Assembly: GCA_003228115.1 (NCBI GenBank)
Contig: QEVV01000010.1
Span: 1-64,000 of the forward strand
Origin: Chloroflexota bacterium
GTDB taxonomy: Bacteria > Chloroflexota > Dehalococcoidia > Lucifugimonadales > SAR202-VII-2
Length of the DNA: 64,000 nt
Direction: 5' to 3'
Numbering within the stretch: the first letter of the stretch is position 1; every line of letters begins with the position of its first letter. The notes under the pieces were generated by a model. That model made no database searches, was not told where the DNA came from, and saw nothing but the letters and a program-made list of their open reading frames with translations. Both the position numbers and the translations under genes were made by a program. Shown piece by piece: positions 62,314 to 64,000 of the stretch.

Positions 62314-63411
62314 ATGAATGCTCCTCTCAAACGCACGCCCCTGTTTGCAAGCCACGAAGCGCTTGGCGCTCGGCTTGTACCCTTCGCTGGGTGGGAAATG
62401 CCTATCCAGTACCAAGGCATACTGGCCGAGGCGAGGGCCGTTCGTTCAGCCAGCGGCATTTTTGACGTTTCCCACATGGGGCGTTTTTTTCTGCAAGGCT
62501 CAGCCGCCACCGCGTTGCTGGAGTGGGTGGTCACCAACGGCGTCAGCGATCTTGAGCCTGGCCGTGCCCGCTATACCCTCCTCTGCAACGAAGCTGGCGG
62601 AATACTGGACGACGCCATTTTCTATCGCTTGGAAGAAAACCAGTATCTTTTGGTCGCTAACGCTGCGAACACTCAGACCATCTGGAACTGGCTGCAACAC
62701 TGGACGCGAAGGTTCGGTGAGGTTGAAATGGCCGATCGAACCAATGAAACGGCCATGATTGCTTGTCAGGGTCCCGATGCCAGCGGCTTTCTTGAGACTC
62801 TGTTGGGGGCCGATGTAGCACCCCGGCCCTTTCGGTTCGCGCAGGTCGATATCGGCGGGGCTCCGGTCATGGTGGCCCGGACGGGGTATACAGGCGAGGA
62901 CGGTTTCGAGGCTATCTTGGACGCCGAGCAGGCTGTTGGCCTCTGGGCCCGGCTTCTGGGGCTTGGCGCTGTTCCCTGCGGGCTCGGCGCTCGCGATGTC
63001 CTGCGCCTCGAGGCTGGACTGCCCCTCCACGGCAACGATATCGACACAGAGACCAATCCGGTGGAGGCTGGCCTGGAGCGGTTCGTTAGATGGGACAAGG
63101 ACTTCTGTGGGGCAGAGGCGTTGCGCAGAGCAAAAGAGGAGGGTCCTCGCCGACTCCTGGCAGGGTTTAGGGTGGATGGCCGCAACATCCCACGGCCTGG
63201 CTACGACATCCAAAACATTGACGGGAGGAGGGTGGGGACAGCAACCAGCGGGGGGTATTCGCCAAGCCTTGACACCAATATTGGGCTCGGCTACGTTGAC
63301 CCTGCACTGGCCACCCCGGATACCACCCTCGTGATCGATATTCGGGGCCGTTCAATTGAGGCCCAGGTAGTGGCCTTACCCTTCTATTCCCGGAGGCGGA
63401 TGAAGCCATGA
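62314..63411 (+). CDS. gcvT: Aminomethyltransferase (glycine cleavage T protein)
   Basis: A 365-residue T protein that moves the methylene group to tetrahydrofolate and frees ammonia. PLFASHEALGAR, WEMPIQY, FDVSHMGR at the N terminus and the GYTGEDGFE motif are diagnostic. First gene of gcvT-gcvH-gcvPA. No glycine riboswitch is seen upstream. Confidence 0.96.
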   Translation: MNAPLKRTPLFASHEALGARLVPFAGWEMPIQYQGILAEARAVRSASGIFDVSHMGRFFLQGSAATALLEWVVTNGVSDLEPGRARYTLLCNEAGGILDDAIFYRLEENQYLLVANAANTQTIWNWLQHWTRRFGEVEMADRTNETAMIACQGPDASGFLETLLGADVAPRPFRFAQVDIGGAPVMVARTGYTGEDGFEAILDAEQAVGLWARLLGLGAVPCGLGARDVLRLEAGLPLHGNDIDTETNPVEAGLERFVRWDKDFCGAEALRRAKEEGPRRLLAGFRVDGRNIPRPGYDIQNIDGRRVGTATSGGYSPSLDTNIGLGYVDPALATPDTTLVIDIRGRSIEAQVVALPFYSRRRMKP

Positions 63412-63788
63412 ACCCAGACGATCGCCGGTACACAAAAGAGCACGAGTGGGTCAAGGTCGAGGGCGATGGCAAGGCTCGCATCGGCATCACGGCCTATGCG
63501 GTGGAAGAGTTGGGCGACGTAGTCTACTTCGAGTTGCCCAATGCCGGGGAATCGGTGAGCCAGGCTCAGAAGTTCGGCGAGGTAGAGTCAGTCAAAGCCG
63601 TCTCCGACCTTTTCGCCCCTGTCAGTGGAGAGATCCTGGAAGTGAACCCAGAGTTGTCCAACCGCCCAGAGGCAGTGAACGAAGATCCTTGGGAAAAGGG
63701 TTGGCTACTGGTGGTCCGGCTGCAGGACGACGCGGAGTTGGGTGGGACCATGTCTGCCCAGGAATACTCCGACCTCACCTCCACCTAG
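63408..63788 (+). CDS. gcvH: Glycine cleavage H protein
   Basis: A 126-residue lipoyl carrier. Lipoylated Lys63 lies in VESVKAVSD; KEHEWV near the start and YSDLTS at the end. Start ATG overlaps the gcvT stop (ATGA), so the two proteins are made together. Confidence 0.97.
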   Translation: MNPDDRRYTKEHEWVKVEGDGKARIGITAYAVEELGDVVYFELPNAGESVSQAQKFGEVESVKAVSDLFAPVSGEILEVNPELSNRPEAVNEDPWEKGWLLVVRLQDDAELGGTMSAQEYSDLTST

Positions 63789-63813
63789 AGGCGGCTTGGC
63801 CCTCTAGCGTTTT
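63785..63813 (+). terminator. Possible attenuator between gcvH and gcvPA
   Basis: A 7-bp stem CTAGAGG/CCTCTAG with a 9-base loop, followed by CGTTTTTC. It overlaps the gcvH stop and precedes gcvPA in the same operon, so partial termination is possible. The stem is short. Confidence 0.4.
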
Positions 63814-63851
63814 TCATTGCTCCACCCTGCTGCTCTTAGGGAAGTGCGCCC

Positions 63852-64000
63852 ATGACGCTGTCCAGCCACCCGTATATTCCCAATACTCAACATGATCGCC
63901 AGGAAATGATGCGGGCCATCGGCGTGGCCAGCTTGGAGGAACTGTTCGAGGATATTCCCGCTGGCTATCGAAATCCCACGCTAGACCTTCCTCCGGCTCT
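63852..64000 (+). CDS. gcvPA: Glycine dehydrogenase subunit 1, partial
   Basis: The first 49 codons only; the gene runs past the window. SSHPYIPNT and DRQEMMRAIG and then ELFEDIP match the N terminus of the split P-protein subunit 1, which decarboxylates glycine with PLP. ATG 63852 after AGGGAAG. A gcvPB gene is expected next. Confidence 0.9.
   Translation, partial: MTLSSHPYIPNTQHDRQEMMRAIGVASLEELFEDIPAGYRNPTLDLPPA

Overview
The window looks like a chromosomal segment of an uncultured, heterotrophic member of the Chloroflexota, possibly SAR202/Dehalococcoidia-like. This is inference from gene content and style: GC-rich coding, lipoproteins with long Pro/Thr linkers, several paralogous ACMSD-type amidohydrolases, many SDR/isochorismatase/cyclase-type catabolic enzymes, and a housekeeping set typical of bacteria. 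No rRNA gene is present to fix the taxonomy.

Layout. 0-7 kb: a PEP-mutase-family lyase, an NHL-repeat lipoprotein, a tyrosine-recombinase relic, a PlsY-like acyltransferase, two truncated genes, a group II truncated globin, an amidohydrolase and an aldo/keto reductase. 7.2-13.3 kb: a six-gene minus-strand catabolic cluster (cyclase, MaoC hydratase, amidohydrolase, SDR, a stand-alone MetE-C-like protein, a biotin-dependent-type carboxyltransferase). 13.6-22.3 kb: a lipoprotein, an oligopeptide-type ABC importer without ATPases, then alpha/beta hydrolase-SDR-isochorismatase and another amidohydrolase. 22.3-27.1 kb: a 44-bp perfect palindrome, purQ followed by two coupled half-size EamA proteins, YqeY, a broken DUF3052 gene next to a dispersed repeat, and a lone molybdopterin-binding dehydrogenase subunit. 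27.3-37.6 kb: a surface-polysaccharide island (glycosyltransferases, a CDP-paratose-2-epimerase-like SDR, an O-antigen-ligase-like gene broken by a 16-bp tandem duplication, CgeB-type transferases, an asparagine-synthetase-like protein), bordered by tRNA-Gln(TTG). 37.7-44.8 kb: a Chloroflexi-type unknown protein, an MscS channel, a deacetylase-type metallohydrolase, otsB and otsA with overlapping 3' ends, and a VIT1-like transporter. 44.9-54.8 kb: alaS-ruvX-aroE, an orphan EutA, gltX, a 2-hydroxyacid dehydrogenase and a fourth amidohydrolase. 55-64 kb: a seven-gene minus-strand operon ltaE-ribD-ribE-ribBA-ribH-lspA-rluD, an alpha/beta hydrolase, and gcvT-gcvH-gcvPA (cut by the window end).

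The genes suggest a scavenger that imports peptides or similar compounds, processes ring- or carboxyl-bearing substrates through hydrolases, hydratases and dehydrogenases, makes trehalose and a variable surface glycan, and runs ordinary riboflavin, shikimate, purine and glycine-cleavage pathways. The most unusual signals are the 16-bp duplication that switches off the polymerase/ligase gene, the perfect palindrome, the EutA without a partner lyase, the insertion in AlaS, and the six-gene catabolic cluster.
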